In this document: positions 49,061-62,583 of the stretch, piece after piece | Layout of the letters: every line of letters starts with the position of its first letter | How positions within the stretch are numbered: position 1 is the stretch's first letter | Source of the DNA: Pithys albifrons albifrons | Lineage: Eukaryota > Chordata > Aves > Passeriformes > Thamnophilidae | Reading direction: 5' to 3' | Length of the DNA stretch: 64,000 nt | Assembly (NCBI RefSeq): GCF_047495875.1 | Contig: NC_092460.1 | Location: forward strand, 35,319,054 to 35,383,053 | Notes under the pieces: model-generated | Database searches by the model: none | What the model was told of the DNA's origin: nothing | What the model saw: only the letters and a program-made list of their open reading frames with translations | Program-made: the position numbers and the translations under genes

Positions 49061-52000
49061 CATCTGTGTAAGATATGGAAAACAGGTCTACTGACTCCAC
49101 CAAAATACTCATCAATTCCTGAGCTTCTACATCCTGTCCTGCCTTTCCTTCCGGGAACAGCGCGCTGTGCTTTGCTCCTCTCCCAGGAAAGGTGCGGAGC
49201 TCCCGGGGGTGTTGCTGTCTCTGCTCCAACACTAAGCGTCACGTTTCAAAAGCAAACGACACCCTTCGATTCACTGAGAAAACGGCACTATCTGAAATAA
49301 TTCCTGTGTCTCTTCCACCCAACTGATGCCCTTGTGGAGTTCTCTGCTGAATCAGAATCAGAGAGGTATCAAGTCACGAGCAACCAAAAATGAGATTAAA
49401 GGGGGGAGAGTTATGACAAATACTCAATATACCCTAAAGTAACTTGTCCAGATTCACTCCGATGTGTGCTCACAAGCCGATCATTGTCCTTTTTTCCTTC
49501 CCCCGAGTCTCTCTCGGTTCCTTAAGGCAGTGAGTGCCCGCAAAGCCTCCCTGTGTTCGCGCACCGGGAACCGCGCAGGGCGCTCGGACCTCCCACTTGC
49601 CACTCTCCTAAGCAGGGCGGTAGAGACGCAGCTTATTAGGTAATTTGTGTATTCAGAGAGCGTCAGGGAAGGAAAGCTCAGGACATTTCCAGTGCCTAAT
49701 GGCAATCGGCATTTAAGCAGGAGATCGGTACCAAAGGGGTCACTGCTGCAGGCAGCCATCGAAGAAATACTCTGTGGTAATGTCTTGGTGCCCTGCTCTC
49801 AGGTTTTCAAAACCACAAAATTCTGTGTCCAGCTTGATCCTTGAGTGGTGTAATGAAGTCCTATCAAGTGCAAGCAGCAGCGATTACGGTTAGTAGCTTT
49901 CTTTGTACAAACCTACCCAGCTTACCAAAGCAAAAACCTCATTTTTCTCCAAGACTTTTTGACTTCTCAAACCTCTTGAAAGAGGAGACCTGTCAGAGAA
50001 CAGGCGAGTCTAGAACTTGCAAAACCATCTAAATCATTTGCACTTGAATAAAAACTCAAAGCACGAGACCTACTGTTAGGAAACGCTTTGGGGAAAAAAA
50101 AACCAAAACTAGACATCCACCTTGTGGGTGGATGTTACTCTGTTTGTTGTTCACACAAAGAATATCTGATATGCTCAGTCTAGCTTGGTGTGATCATCTT
50201 ACAGCAGGAATGATGCTTTAAAGCTCAGGTGTTTGTGTTGAGGAGTCAACAAAAGTACAAATTTAAAAACAAATATAAATCAATAGATAAACCAGGAGAA
50301 GCCTGTTCACAGGCAAAGATTCCAAGCAGAACCATTACCCACTAGTGCAAGAACAACCAACCTACAGACACAGCAGAGCAGGGAGTAGAAATTGAGATTT
50401 TATTCTCTTACCTGAGGAACACCAGGGTGCAGGGTATTCACACTGACAGCAGAATCAGTAACAAACTGCAAAAAAGTAGTTTCTTCTTTTCTTGAGTCAC
50501 AACAGTTCTGCAGGGTGTTCCTCAAGGACAGTTATGGAAGATCATCTAATTTTATATGTGTAAGGCAGTTTTCTTGAGGTTTTTTGCCCCAGCTTTGATC
50601 AGCATAATACTATGATGTATAGCATGCAAGCCAAACACTTCAAAACAGCAGGAAAGGCCTATAAAGAGAGAAGGAAAAATATATAGGCCTAAGGTACAGG
50701 AAAGGTGACATCCTGCCTTGCACTTGCTAAGATACCAGAGGAGATTCTGTAAAACTAAGCCTATGGTCACTGAGCTTCCTTCTCCAGCCCCTGCCTCCGC
50801 ATGCATGTCTTAATCACTGCAGGAAATACCTGCTGCCTGAACCTCATGACTCACCTTGCTCACACTATTCTGCCTGTTCAGCAGCCTCTGGAAACTGCAC
50901 CCTTCCCTTCTTTCTGCCCCACCCTTCCCCATCCAGATTCAAGGTCTGGAGGAAGAAGTGCAATCTCTAATTGCTTCAAGTTAGCACCCAGTGCTGGGTT
51001 CTCACCCTTCCCTTCAGACCAGACTGAAACTGCCTCATGCTGCAATTCTGACCCCACCCTCTCCTGGAGCACCCAGTTAATTCTCCCTTTAAACTCAACT
51101 TCCACGCTCTTTTCATTTCAGAGCTGCCTTTAATCTTTCCCCATAATATTTGCTTGGGTACCATGACTGTAAGAAACTTCAAGCCATGCTTAGGTTGGGT
51201 CAACCAAAAGAAGGGAATGCATGTTGGGTTGGGTCCCTCTTCTCTCCCCATGGGGTGATGAGCCCTTGCTGGGGCTGTACATTGGCTTTGCAAAGCACTT
51301 TGCAGCCAAGTGAATTCTCAATACTGCTCAGGACCTTCTTCCCCCTCTTCTCTGCCCGTGCTTTGTTACAGCTCTCATGGTGACACGCTGCGTCTTCTGC
51401 TGTGCCAGCACAGCTGTCTCTGAAATTCATGCCATGAGCCAGGCTAAGGAACTGCTTTTGGTGGTAATGAGGAGGAAAAAAAAATGGCATTCTGTTGCTG
51501 TTAAGTCAGGAAACTTCAGAAAACTCCAGACAGCTCAGTTAAATGTAACTGTGCCCACTGTTGGTGTTAGGCAAAAAAGGAGCAGAAAAATTAAAAAATT
51601 ATTAAGGTGACACAAAGGATCAGGACTTAGTTCAGGAAAGGAAAACCCCATTCTACCATTCTGGAGCTCGTCCAAAAGCACATCCTATCCTAATATTTCT
51701 TGTTTGCATTTATATTATGGTAACAACATGCAGCCCAGTGGAGATGAGGGCAGCTCTGCATAAAGCCATCCATAAACACAAAGAGGAAGCCCATGTTCCA
51801 TAGATGCTCTGATGTAACTGGAAGGCATCAGATACCTTACAAGTGGGTAAGACCTCTTCTCTAAAATGCACCTTAATTGATGGTCAATTTGCTGTCAAAT
51901 TATATTGAAGGAAAACATGAAAAGCAAAACAAGCACGAAGATTCCTTGTAAGTGAAAGATACAAAGTGAGCTCAAGGTGTTAGGAGGCCTCATGATATGG

Positions 52001-53359
52001 CTCACTGATGTGCTCCACAGCTTGTTGCAAAAACTGATATATAAGCACGGAATTTCAAGTAGGGACTATTTAGCTGTGATAAACTAGTAGTTATCATGGA
52101 TACCACTGAGAACAAACTCAGAATTTGCTTCAGAAGCAAAAGGTACTCTCAGTACTTCTGCGCTTGTATACTGGAATATTAATCCTGTCACCCTATGTCT
52201 CTCAATTTTTTTTATTCCAGGAACTTACATAAATGCATGATAAAAATGTGTTGTGCTTTTCTTTGAAAGTATTCAGAAAGATTTCCAAATGCCACATTGC
52301 AAAACTTAAATAATTGATGCAATACATCATATGAACAGGTAATACAAACACAGCATCTTTCCACTGTCATCATCATTGCCAATATTTTATATTATTACTA
52401 AAACCCTAGAAATTATCAGAAACATTCTCTTTTCCTTCTGAAGTCCTATACCTCCTTGTGTATATTTTTTATTTGGCACAGTTTCCTCTTTTCCAGTAAA
52501 AGAGCCAAAATTCTCAAATCTCAGAAAAATCAACATTCTTAAATGGTGTAATTTAGATTAGATTTTACCAGAGATAATTAAGATATTTGCTTCCAGATTA
52601 TGGAGTCTTTACATGCTGTTAATTTGGGGAATTTGTGTTTCCAACATTCTTATACAAAACAGCTGGATTGCAGCTTTAAATGAAGGTGTGTGCCTGCGCA
52701 CATGCACAGAGTTGCCTCCAGTATGTCCAGATATTTTCTGCAGGTCAGTTTCTATAGAGCCTTATGATAAAAGCAGGGAGGGATCATTCCAGTGGAGGTA
52801 GGGATTCTGCACAAGCACACTAGGCAATAAATGCCATTTTTTTCCCTAAAAATATAGATGTGAAGTTGGGAGCAGAGGCTTTCTTTGCACACATGGAGAT
52901 TCTTTTCAAAACGATAAATGTAATCAAGATCTTGCATGTAGACAAACCGGTGTGTAACCATTACAACCAAACAGAAACGCATAATTAATTGCATGCTAAT
53001 TAAATACAAATCACAGCTTGGAAGGAGTACTAGTTTACAACAGCTTTTCCATGATCTAGGATTACTTTAAAACTACCCTTCTTCAATCTGTGGTCATAAC
53101 TAGAATATGTTTTCCATAGAAATATTTTAGATTTTCTAAATTAGTGTCTCATAAAACTAAAATGACATTTCCCTTGCAGAAATCTAGCTATAAAGTTTGT
53201 GCTTTTTTTTTTTTTTTGCCTGCTTGCTTTCCCCTCCTGCTCCCCCCCCGAAAGAACACTTGTCTTTCCAAGATCAAGCTCTTGTGAACACATGTCCTTC
53301 CAACCACGGTTCTCAGCTCTGCAGAACATGCTGTGGTGGGCCCAGCAAGGGGCCCTGAA
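49061..53359. other. Intergenic DNA with two small CpG-bearing patches
   Basis: CpGs are locally frequent at about 49150-49250 and 49490-49625. A 92-codon minus frame (49759-49481) covers the second patch but has no domain I recognise. A perfect 9-bp hairpin lies at 50113-50135 and a run of 15 T at 53203-53217. Nothing else was identified. Confidence 0.6.
50113..50135. repeat. Perfect 9-bp hairpin
   Basis: ACATCCACC and GGTGGATGT flank a five-base TTGTG loop. No coding or RNA-gene context was found around it. Confidence 0.7.
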
Positions 53360-53765
53360 AATAATTAAGGGAGTGGAGCATGTCAGATGAGGAGAGGCTG
53401 AGAGAACTGGGACTGTTAAGGTCAGAGAAGTGAAGGCTCAGGGATATCTTATCAAGGTATCTGAGAGAGGAAGTGAAGAAGATGGAGCCAGACTCAGTGG
53501 CATCTGGTGAAGGGTAAGAGTCAACGGACACAAAGTGAGATAGAGAAAATTCTATTGAAAAAATAAAATCCCCTCCTTTTTCACTTTCAAGCTGTGTAAT
53601 CGTTGCTCAGAGAGGTTGTGGCATTACCATTCCTTAAGATATTCAAAATACACCTGGACATGGTTCTGAACAGCCTGTTCTAGCTGATGCTGCTTTGAGC
53701 AGGGGAGTTGGACTTGATGATCTCCAGGGGTGCCTTCCAACCTTGACTATTCTGTGGTTCTGTAA
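53360..53765 (+). mobile_element. CR1 LINE 3' fragment, about 400 bp
   Basis: In order it shows AGGAGAGGCTGAGAGAACTG, GAAGGCTCAGGGATATCTTA, AGATGGAGCCAGACTCAGTG, CTCAGAGAGGTTGTGGCATT, ATTCAAAATACACCTGGACA and TTGGACTTGATGATCTCC, ending CCTTGACTATTCTGTGGTTC. These are the successive landmarks of an avian CR1 3' end in sense orientation. It is 5'-truncated, as is usual for CR1, and no longer codes. Confidence 0.92.
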
Positions 53766-56700
53766 AGTTGAGATATTATTTCCACATTACACAAAGTCAC
53801 AGGCATTGCCAAATCTGCAAAACCAGTAAGTATTTTTCTGGGTTCCCATATTTAACCATATACCCTGGCTTTGCCCCAGCTTCACATGGAGATCAAAACC
53901 AGGTTCACACCACTCATGTCTTCCACCATGATTAATAAAGATGAGGAGGGAGCTCTGGTTGGGAGCCATAGCAGCTCAGCTGTGCTGCATGACTAGGACC
54001 AAGCACCAAGTCACTGCAGGCAGGTTTAGATGCAGCCTGAAAGATTAATGATTGCATTCAGAATTCCCACGTTAGCGCGTACAACAAATTTAGGGTCCTG
54101 CTACACCCCATGGGATTAGAAATGACAAGCGAGATTATGTATTTTCCAGGATTGCCAGATCTTGGCATGCTAGAGACTTAAGGGAGAAAGGTTATCCTTA
54201 GGAGAGGCATTTATCACACAGTCTGTCCAGCCTTGGGCAAGATACTGTCATGGAAAGGGTGTCAAAGTCCAGATTTCCCGAAACTTTAACAGCTGGACAA
54301 TTCATCTTCTGCCCCCACTGCTCTGCTTAAGTTACAAGAAAAATTCAGGTCATGGAAAGTTTATCAAACAGCCAGAGATATACAGAATTGGTTTGTTTAA
54401 ATAGAAGTTATTATGTGGTAGGCTTGAGCACAAGCAAACATGTGAATTTCAGAGAAGTTCAGATTTGCATCCAAAAACTTGAATTGCCATTATTAGGGTA
54501 TTCACTGAACAGCAGAAGTCACACTCAAAGTAATCAAAACTAATTTAACAATTACAAAAGCAGCAGGATAACCTCATTGTCATTTGCCACTAATGACAAA
54601 TGTTTATTACAGATAGTGTATTTGTCTCCTGAGCTACTAAAACAGTTTGCCATTCATAACTCTTCAAACCTTTCCCTTAGGAGGAAGGATCCATCATGTT
54701 CATGGAAAATAAGCCAAGCCTATAGAAGTACAGAGCCCCTCCCTATTCTCAATCAATCAAATCTGAGAGAGAGAGAGAGGGAGACTGATGAGAACAACCT
54801 ACTTTTCTCTGCGCGGCATTCACTGAATGTGAAAGGGTGTTTCAGCAGGACCGAGAAAGTAGCTGTTGTCATGACAGCACTGGGAAGCCCGGGGACTGAA
54901 AAGATCTTCATCAGCTCACTGCAGTCATTCTGTGCCAAAGGAACTGTGCTGCCTGTCTGCATACTGACAACAGAGCCAGGGGAATGCCTGCTTGTCAAAT
55001 CTCTGCTGTTTTACTCTGCAAACTTCCCTACTCTCGTCCTCTGAAGCTGGAATAGTTGCAATATGGCAAAAATGGCTCTGTCCTACCCCTCTTCCCCCTT
55101 CAATACTCCACACTTTTGGTTTATGTTGCTGGTTTAACAAGGGCAGCACCCTGGCTTCTTGTACTCCCTTTTGTCACAAAAAACGTCAGGAACAAGGCAG
55201 CAGTAACCTGTGGAAAATCTAATCAAATCCCAGCACATTCTGCAGTCCAACTCCTTTGATGTAACAACTGCCATTCTGTTACCTCGGTGTTATGAGCCAG
55301 CGTGTCTGTGTGCTGTGATGTTTGCATGACAGCTTTGGGGCAAGGGGATGAGAGGATTTCCATGGTAGTATCAGCTCCTTGGGGTCATACTCTTGGCAAG
55401 GGTGGGATCTTACCTGCACCACTCTGACCATTTCAACCCAAGTAAACACATCATCTTTCACACTGCAGTCAGGCAACCTGCTATCCATGACAACTGCCCC
55501 ATGGCAATCACCACAAGCACCAGTTCTGGGAGACCTACCAGACTACTCCATTCGCACTGAAGCTTTATTTTATAGAAATGACTGAAACAGTTGCTGCATA
55601 GGTGAGATCCTCATAATCTAAACAAGGAAAGGGAAAGCAAGGTCTTTTTGGCTATGCATATGTTGATGGATTTCCAATGCTGTTTATTTGCAGCAGTGGG
55701 AAATGTGGACATTTGCAAACTTGCATTTTGCTCCTGCTGATTAGCACTAATGAAATGAAACCTGAGATTGAGTGCTTTACACCCAAGCTTGCAATAGCCA
55801 CCTTTCTTGCAAATTAAATTGTTAGAGATGTATGCTCTCAGGTGAATTCTACAAGCCTTCTCTGAAAGTTTGGCCTCTCTGGTATGAGTTGCAAAATTCA
55901 CGTAGACCTCAGTGGGGCCTGACTGTCAAACTCAGCCTGAGAGCTGCAGATCTAAGGAGTTTTGAGGAACTCATAGCAAATCCTGAGATTGCTGGCTTAT
56001 GTTGGACGGCTGCTGGGAGGTGGGGACTCGGCACACACCACACAGGAAAGTCTTAGGTTGTACTGTGACCCCTCCATAATTCAGAATTTAAATAGTTCAG
56101 AGGTTCACTCTCTCAGGAAGCCTGGATATACATTGCAGAATTGGGAGATGTAAGTCCTAGATTAGCTCAATGCCCTGATGATGTGCTCTACAGACATGCT
56201 GCATGTCTTCTAACAGAAAAAGCAGTGATTCTCCTTGCATGAATTCTAGTCCCAACTCAGTTGCTCCCAGATTCTCCAAAGAACCAACTGGATAGGAGTA
56301 GGCAAAGCATTTTATCATGTTGTTATGCAGCAATTTATCCATGGTTAGGACACACAGAGTCTCTTTGCCAGGATTGCTGAGGTAGAGTTAGGTGTCTGTC
56401 TTCAAAGCCTTCCAGTGAAAGCTGCTGTTACACATACACATACACATGGAGTGTTCTCAACAGACATGGGCCTAGCTTTTAATGACATAATGCTTTTGAG
56501 TCTGTTCAGTCTTTTAAAACTGTTCTTTTTTCAGTCAAGATGAACATAATTTTTGCCTAGTGACACATGTAAACTGTATTCAAGAAACAAATATTATCCA
56601 CTACTTTTTCTAGGCAGTTCAGTGCCCCAAAACCACCTACTATAGTATTAAATTACAGTAGGAAAATGGGGCACTATATATTCTTAGCAGCAATTTGACT

Positions 56701-58380
56701 TTATATTGCATTTAACTGGATAATTTATCAGAACCATCATCTTTACAGCTGAGTTTCTGTCTGGGTTTGGCAATGCTAAGTATTTGTTTCATCTTGGTGA
56801 AAAGTGGATTCAGTGATTTAAAGCCTGCAAAATACAGGAAACATTTTAGAACAATGTCAAAATGACCTAATTTTAAATGTGGCAAATCTTACAATTAATG
56901 CCTGCCTACACGTCTTCACAGGAAACTGGGCACTTAAGTTGAGAAAACTATTTGATTTAGGTTGTGCTAATGCATAAGAGGTACAACAAAGAGGTATGTA
57001 TTAAAGAAGTGTAACTCAGGCACTGAAAAGCATTAAGATATCAGCTCTGTAGAGAGTGATGACCCACTTCTGCCTTGTTTCTTCCAAGGAAAATCCTTTG
57101 GCACCACTTCAGGCCATGGTTTCTGTTCTCCCTGCTATCTCGAGGACCTGATCTTACACAAAGGTGTGTCAGCCACGTTCACGTCCCAGTTTCTCAAGCA
57201 CAAGTTTCATGTAGAGAGATAGCAAAGCAGCCAATATGAAATGGGACTTTACAGGAAAAAAACCCCAAACATTCTTCTCACCATTCTTGATAAAATGTAA
57301 ATTAAGTGCTGGACCAATGTCCATGAACCACTTGGCTTTCAGATTTTTTGTAACAGTACACACTTTAGAACTCTTTTTCATATTATTATGGTCAGATTTT
57401 GGGCGTTTCTTTTACTGCCCTAGGATCTCAGTCCATCACCTGCACTGTGCTGTGCTAACTTCTTTTGTCATATTGCATGTATTTTCATTTCCACTACGTG
57501 CAACCTATTGTCATCAGCTCATGGTCTGTAGTAAAACCTCAACAACCCAGTTTATATCATCCCTACAAGGCATGACAAAATAAATGCTGCTTTAAAAGCC
57601 ATATTAATATTAAAACAAGGAAGCATTTGAAAGTTACTCCCCTCCTCCCATAGCTAATTAGACTATTAATAAGCAACATGCAGAATTTCAGCTGAGATGT
57701 AGCAACCACAAGAGACCAGATTCTTGCACAAATTCTCCCCTGTATCATAATGTTTGCAGGATGAGCACGTTTAACTTTAAATCATACAACCTGTCCAGCT
57801 GAGGCCAAAAGGGCTGTTCCCAGCTGGGCTCAGGTTTGCTACATGAACACAAATTCTGTTGCCCTGTTTTTGTGCAACTGCAGTTTAGGCCAACAATACA
57901 TTTTCTCTGTTTTGCACTACTTTGTCCTCTAGTTCCAATGTAATATGATTATGTCCTTTCTATTTTTAAATCCTGCTAAGCATGATTAAGTAGCAATACC
58001 ATGACACTTAAAAGTTACTTTGTGGTTGGTGAAGCAACCCCGTTTTATGGGCAAAGGAAGGCTCTGAGATGAGTTTATAACCTTGCAAAAAACCCTGTTT
58101 ATGCAAAGTCACATCAAGAACTTCTTTCATTTAGGTTAAAGGATGAAGTCCTTAACATTTGAAAATATACAATAAACACACAACACTGCATCACTGAACA
58201 TGAAGGTTAATAAAAATACAGCCTTGACATTAACATTAAAAAGGCTCTAAATTTTTTTCTTCACAGGTAATTAGTTCACACAATGAAATAATCTCCTTTC
58301 TTATCCTGGAAACACATGCATAAAACAGCTCAGATAACATCATTTACATACAGGCTGCTGCATCCGCATGTTAATGTCTG
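53766..58380. other. Intergenic DNA
   Basis: No gene, RNA gene or clear transposon was recognised. A short GA run lies at 54765-54779. The 155-codon plus frame at 54577-55044 spans that GA run and has no recognisable domain. Confidence 0.6.
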
Positions 58381-58589
58381 GCAGTGAAAAGTTCAGACAA
58401 GTTCGTAATCCCCGATTTTCTGCGCGTGCTCAGCACCCAGATTCCCAGAAAGTCAGAAGGGACACTAAATATTGCTGACATGACAGCTCAGCTCCAGTGC
58501 TGCCACATCTGCACAGCTTGCAAGTTACGCAGTTCCTTAGACCGTAGGACCTCTGGCAGTTCTGGGCATTTTTTAAACCCCCGTATTGG

Positions 58590-58900
58590 TATTTGTCTCT
58601 TTTCTCAGCGCCGCAGGATCCTCCCGAGCCCATTGTGCCGCCGCCACTGCTTTGTCCCCGTTACTACATCGGGAGGCACTGGAACCCATCTGCATTCCCA
58701 TTTAAAGCACTATCATGTCACCCATCAGCAATCGTTCACTTTCATCCCTTAAAAACTCCCACACAATGGCAGCCACGCCGCGAGGACAAAGGCGCAGGCA
58801 GAGAGGGGCGAGCAGGAAAGCTGCAGTGGGTAGGCGGCAGCTGCGCGCGGAGAACTCTCTGCTCTCTCGGGTCCTGCTGGGTGAGCACTTGAACTTGAAC
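58590..58900 (+). other. Small CpG-bearing patch with a possible first exon
   Basis: CpG density rises against an AT-rich background. On the plus strand ACACAATGG (A at -3, G at +4) begins an open frame at 58766: MAATPRGQRRRQRGASRKAA, then a further 18 codons ending SLLSRVLL and one leftover base. It meets CTGG|GTGAGC, a good donor, at 58880/58881. A TTTAAA box lies about 65 bases upstream of the ATG. I recognise no family; the peptide is arginine-rich. It could be the first exon of an unknown transcript, a regulatory element, or chance. Confidence 0.3.
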
Positions 58901-61900
58901 GGGTAACATCTCCTGCCCTCCATCTCCTGCTTCCCCTGCTAACAACACAACTTATCTTCCCAGTGCAGATACCGGGGGGAAGCTGAGCTTGGCTGCTTCT
59001 GCACCAAGGCCAACAGGTAACAATAAGGCTGTTTTACAGCACAAGCCAGCGAGTCCGTGCCTGCCGACAGCTGCAGCAGGGAGGGAGGGCTGTGGGGCAA
59101 ATCCAGCGTGCTGGGCATCCTTAAAATCAACAGTTCCTCACCAGTTGTTGGAGGAGGCCATCCAATCAACTGAACAGCAATCCGGTTTGCTGCGTTCAAA
59201 GATGCAGCTACAGCATCCGAAGGTTTGGAAATTAACAGGCGAGTCTGGAGTGCTTAACTTGGATTCACTCCTGTATACAGTCATCCTCCTAATAGTTTGG
59301 AGCCATCAGCTGTAAAGAGATCTTCGACTTCACAGGCTGCCTATGATTAATTGCCTGAAAATGTTGTAAAAGTTAGGGATTCTGTTCAAAGGTGACATAA
59401 CTGAAGTGCTGTAGCCTGGAACCAGCCAGCCAGGGAAAGATGTATGGTAATTCGTGCAGAGCACTTCTGTGAAATAGGCACAGCTCAAAGCAAGGCTTTA
59501 GAGTCCTACCTTTTACAAACATGACCCAGCTGTGCTCCTTGGGGTTCACAAGATTTTAATGAGGCAAAAATGATCAAAATGTCATGACCTCTGTTCTTCC
59601 TTGTCCTAAATTCTGGATGTTGGAAATGAAGCAGAGCTGAGATAGGTTATATTTAGCCGATCACACAGAATGGAAGAGCTTTAGGAGCATGAAATAAAAG
59701 TTTTAAAATCAAACACTGTGAGTTCAGAGTTGTTAGCCCTGCACTATTCCAAAGAATCAGCTTACATAAACAAGTGTGTCTTTCCTTGTGTTGCAAGCCA
59801 TGAGTATTAACCAATTCCTCTCACTAAGAGCATCTTGTAAACGGCTGAGAGGCTGCTCTTTAATTTGTAGCTGCTACCTTGTAAAGAGTGACCAGGATCT
59901 CACACATTATCCAGACACTTTGTCCTTATTCAAAACATTTATTACTTTTAGGCACAAAATACTAGAAACAGTAGCTACAAAATATTGTGGTATGTTGGCA
60001 CAGGCTAAAACAACAGCCAGAAATGTTATTCAAAGGCAATTTATGTTTCCAGGCAATTGCCCTGCTCACAAAATGACACTTTCATCTCATCCTCACTCCT
60101 ACACAAGCTGGCTTCATGCAGTACCAGCCCTTGCATGTGCAAACTCTCTGAGCCAGTCTCCAGGCAGCCAGAAACCAAACACAAAATAGCAGCAGTCACA
60201 AACATCAGATAATATTCATCAGAAACTTTGGTTGTCTTTTCCCCCTACTGTTTAGATATGACCATTTCAGTGTATAAAAAGACTTAAACCCAACAGCCAC
60301 TACCAGCTGCTTCCTAGACTGGGGAATGAGTATGAAAATACTAAAAAAAAAATTATTCATCTTTAAAGCTAAAACATCTGAAGCAGCTTCCATGTTCTGG
60401 CTAACTTGGGAATTTACCAAGAAAGTTGCACAATACAGAGCAGCTGACTACATGTGTAAGAAGTGTAAAGACACACCAAGAATTCATATTGCAAAGAGGT
60501 GTTTTATGAATTGAGTTGCTGAATTTTGCTGCTTTCCCCCCCCTCAACTGCTTTGAAATCTACACTTGTCAATTAATGACAATTTTCTCAAATAAATTCT
60601 TATATATTTGTTTGTAACTACTAATTATTTCTAGCAACGTAACTAGTACTTGGAAAATATATTTTTTTCTAAATAGAATCTATTGCTAAAAATAAGAGAG
60701 ATTCACATGCAAGTTACTTGGAAATGTCGTGTGTCTCACATGATATGCTTTAGCTTGAAATTTCAAAATGATAAGCTTATGCAGTTTTTAGCAATTCCAA
60801 GCAAGAAACTGTGGCCTGGATTCGGCTGCTTATGTAGGGACAGACAGCTGGGGTATGGATGAGGTATTTTTTCTCCACAATAAGGAATGCAGAATAATTT
60901 ACACATTGGGCTAGAATGGGCTTTAAGTTGCAGAAGAGAGTCCTGGATAGTACCAGTCACTTCACACTGTGAGTCAGGAAAATTACCAGATGAGGATGAG
61001 GAATTTTTCTGAAAGTTTTCATTGACCAAATCTGAAGGTCACAAGTAAATCTTGTTTGTTCTACATATAAAGTTAAACCTGCATGATTTGCTTTATTTTT
61101 TTTTCAACCAGCACTCATTTCACCTTCAAAAGAAAAGAGGGTGTTTCCATTTTTAGTCTGAAATTCTTTGAAGTATTCCTGTTCCATAGAACAGGGATCT
61201 GGACAGAATTTGATACAAAAAAAAAAAGAAGTTAACGATATTACATCTGGTTTTGTCCAGATATACTCTACTGCAGTCCACTGGAAACAGCACCATTTGC
61301 TTGCAGCTTTTCTTTTATCCCAAACAGAATATAATCCAGCCTAAGTAAGTGTTCTAAACACATCCGTAGCCAGACTGCCACATGAGCCAATTAGCAACCA
61401 CAGTGCTGATGTCGCTTACCCATAGCTACAATTAAAGGGTTTCTTCCAGTTTCACCACAGCAGCTAGACAATATTTAGACAGACCTTAAAAACATTTTCT
61501 TTGGCATACCACAGAATGAAGGAACATCACAAAAAAAACCCCTAAAAACTTCATTCCACAAGTAACATTTGAAAGCTGACACATCTGGAACAGCTGGGTA
61601 ACAAGCTGTGCGTGTCAAGTTCAGAAAGCAGCTGCTTTTAGCCTTCATTTTGGGCCAGGCATGTTTTCAGCCACCAGTATATTCCATTTTACTTTGTGGC
61701 AGCTTCTTCAGTGTTCCCATATGGACAAACTAAACGGCTCCTAGGATATAACAGCAAGCATATATAATGTTCTTTAGGAGAAATGAAGGCCAGATGTTGC
61801 TTTGTTATCTCCATGTGCATCCTTAAGAAAGTTAAATTGTTTCAGATATATTATTAATGCCAGGTATAGGCAATTTGTTTATAAGCTATTTAAATGTCAA

Positions 61901-62554
61901 CTTTATAAAGGATGGAAAATAACAGTTTAACTGAGAAATCAGACTGAAATGAGTAATTTCGGAATATCAGCATAGCAAAATCCAAGATCACAGGGATCAA
62001 ATAGTATTGTGCAGAAAAGACATAATGATCCACTTCTCAGATCTGAATGAGAACTACTTATGGTTTATTAGAAAAGGTAAAAACAAAACCTTCCACCTTA
62101 TTGCTACAACATAATGAAAAGTTTCAGTTTAAGACTTAACCCAGCAGCACCATTGATTAAAGATCTTTTATTCTGCTGCTTTACCTGACCAGAATAAAAC
62201 TTAAGCCACCAGTCCAAGTTCTAGAGAATTTAACAGGTCTATCACTAACAGTGTAATTCATTAACATTTTTCATGTGTGTACTCCAGGTACATCCAGTGG
62301 ATCCAATAGGTTGGATAATCATTCTGTCATAGTCTGTAGAATTAATGTGATTTAGACAGAAATGTTCAATATTTCCCCTCAATTTCCTGAAAACATAACC
62401 TTGATTGATTCATTTTATGACAGATTATTTATAAGGAAATATGAAGACCACCACTTTCCCCCCTCAGTAATAAGATAGGCAAGGTTTGGGTTTCAGCTGC
62501 CCAGTGAGGTCTTTGAACCAACCCACAACATACAAAAACTGCCAAGACACCAAC
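58901..62554. other. Intergenic DNA
   Basis: AT-rich, with no recognisable exon or transposon. The 137-codon plus frame at 59776-60189 has no domain and is treated as chance. Confidence 0.6.
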
Positions 62555-62577
62555 TATAACTTTTTGAGTAATGTCAC

Positions 62578-62583
62578 TTTATT
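62578..62583 (-). terminator. Possible poly(A) signal of a minus-strand neighbour gene
   Basis: AATAAA on the minus strand in CCCTAAATAAAGTGAC, followed within about 60 bases by GT/T-rich sequence (AGTTGGTGTC, then GCAGTTTTTGTATGTTGTGG). This is a fitting poly(A) site. The human gene upstream of AEBP2 in the same orientation is PLEKHA5; a conserved order would put its 3' end on this side. No coding exon supports this inside the window. Confidence 0.35.

Noticed and set aside
54577..55044. 155-codon plus frame
   Set aside because: It includes a GA microsatellite (RERERE) and no recognisable domain; no promoter or poly(A) context.
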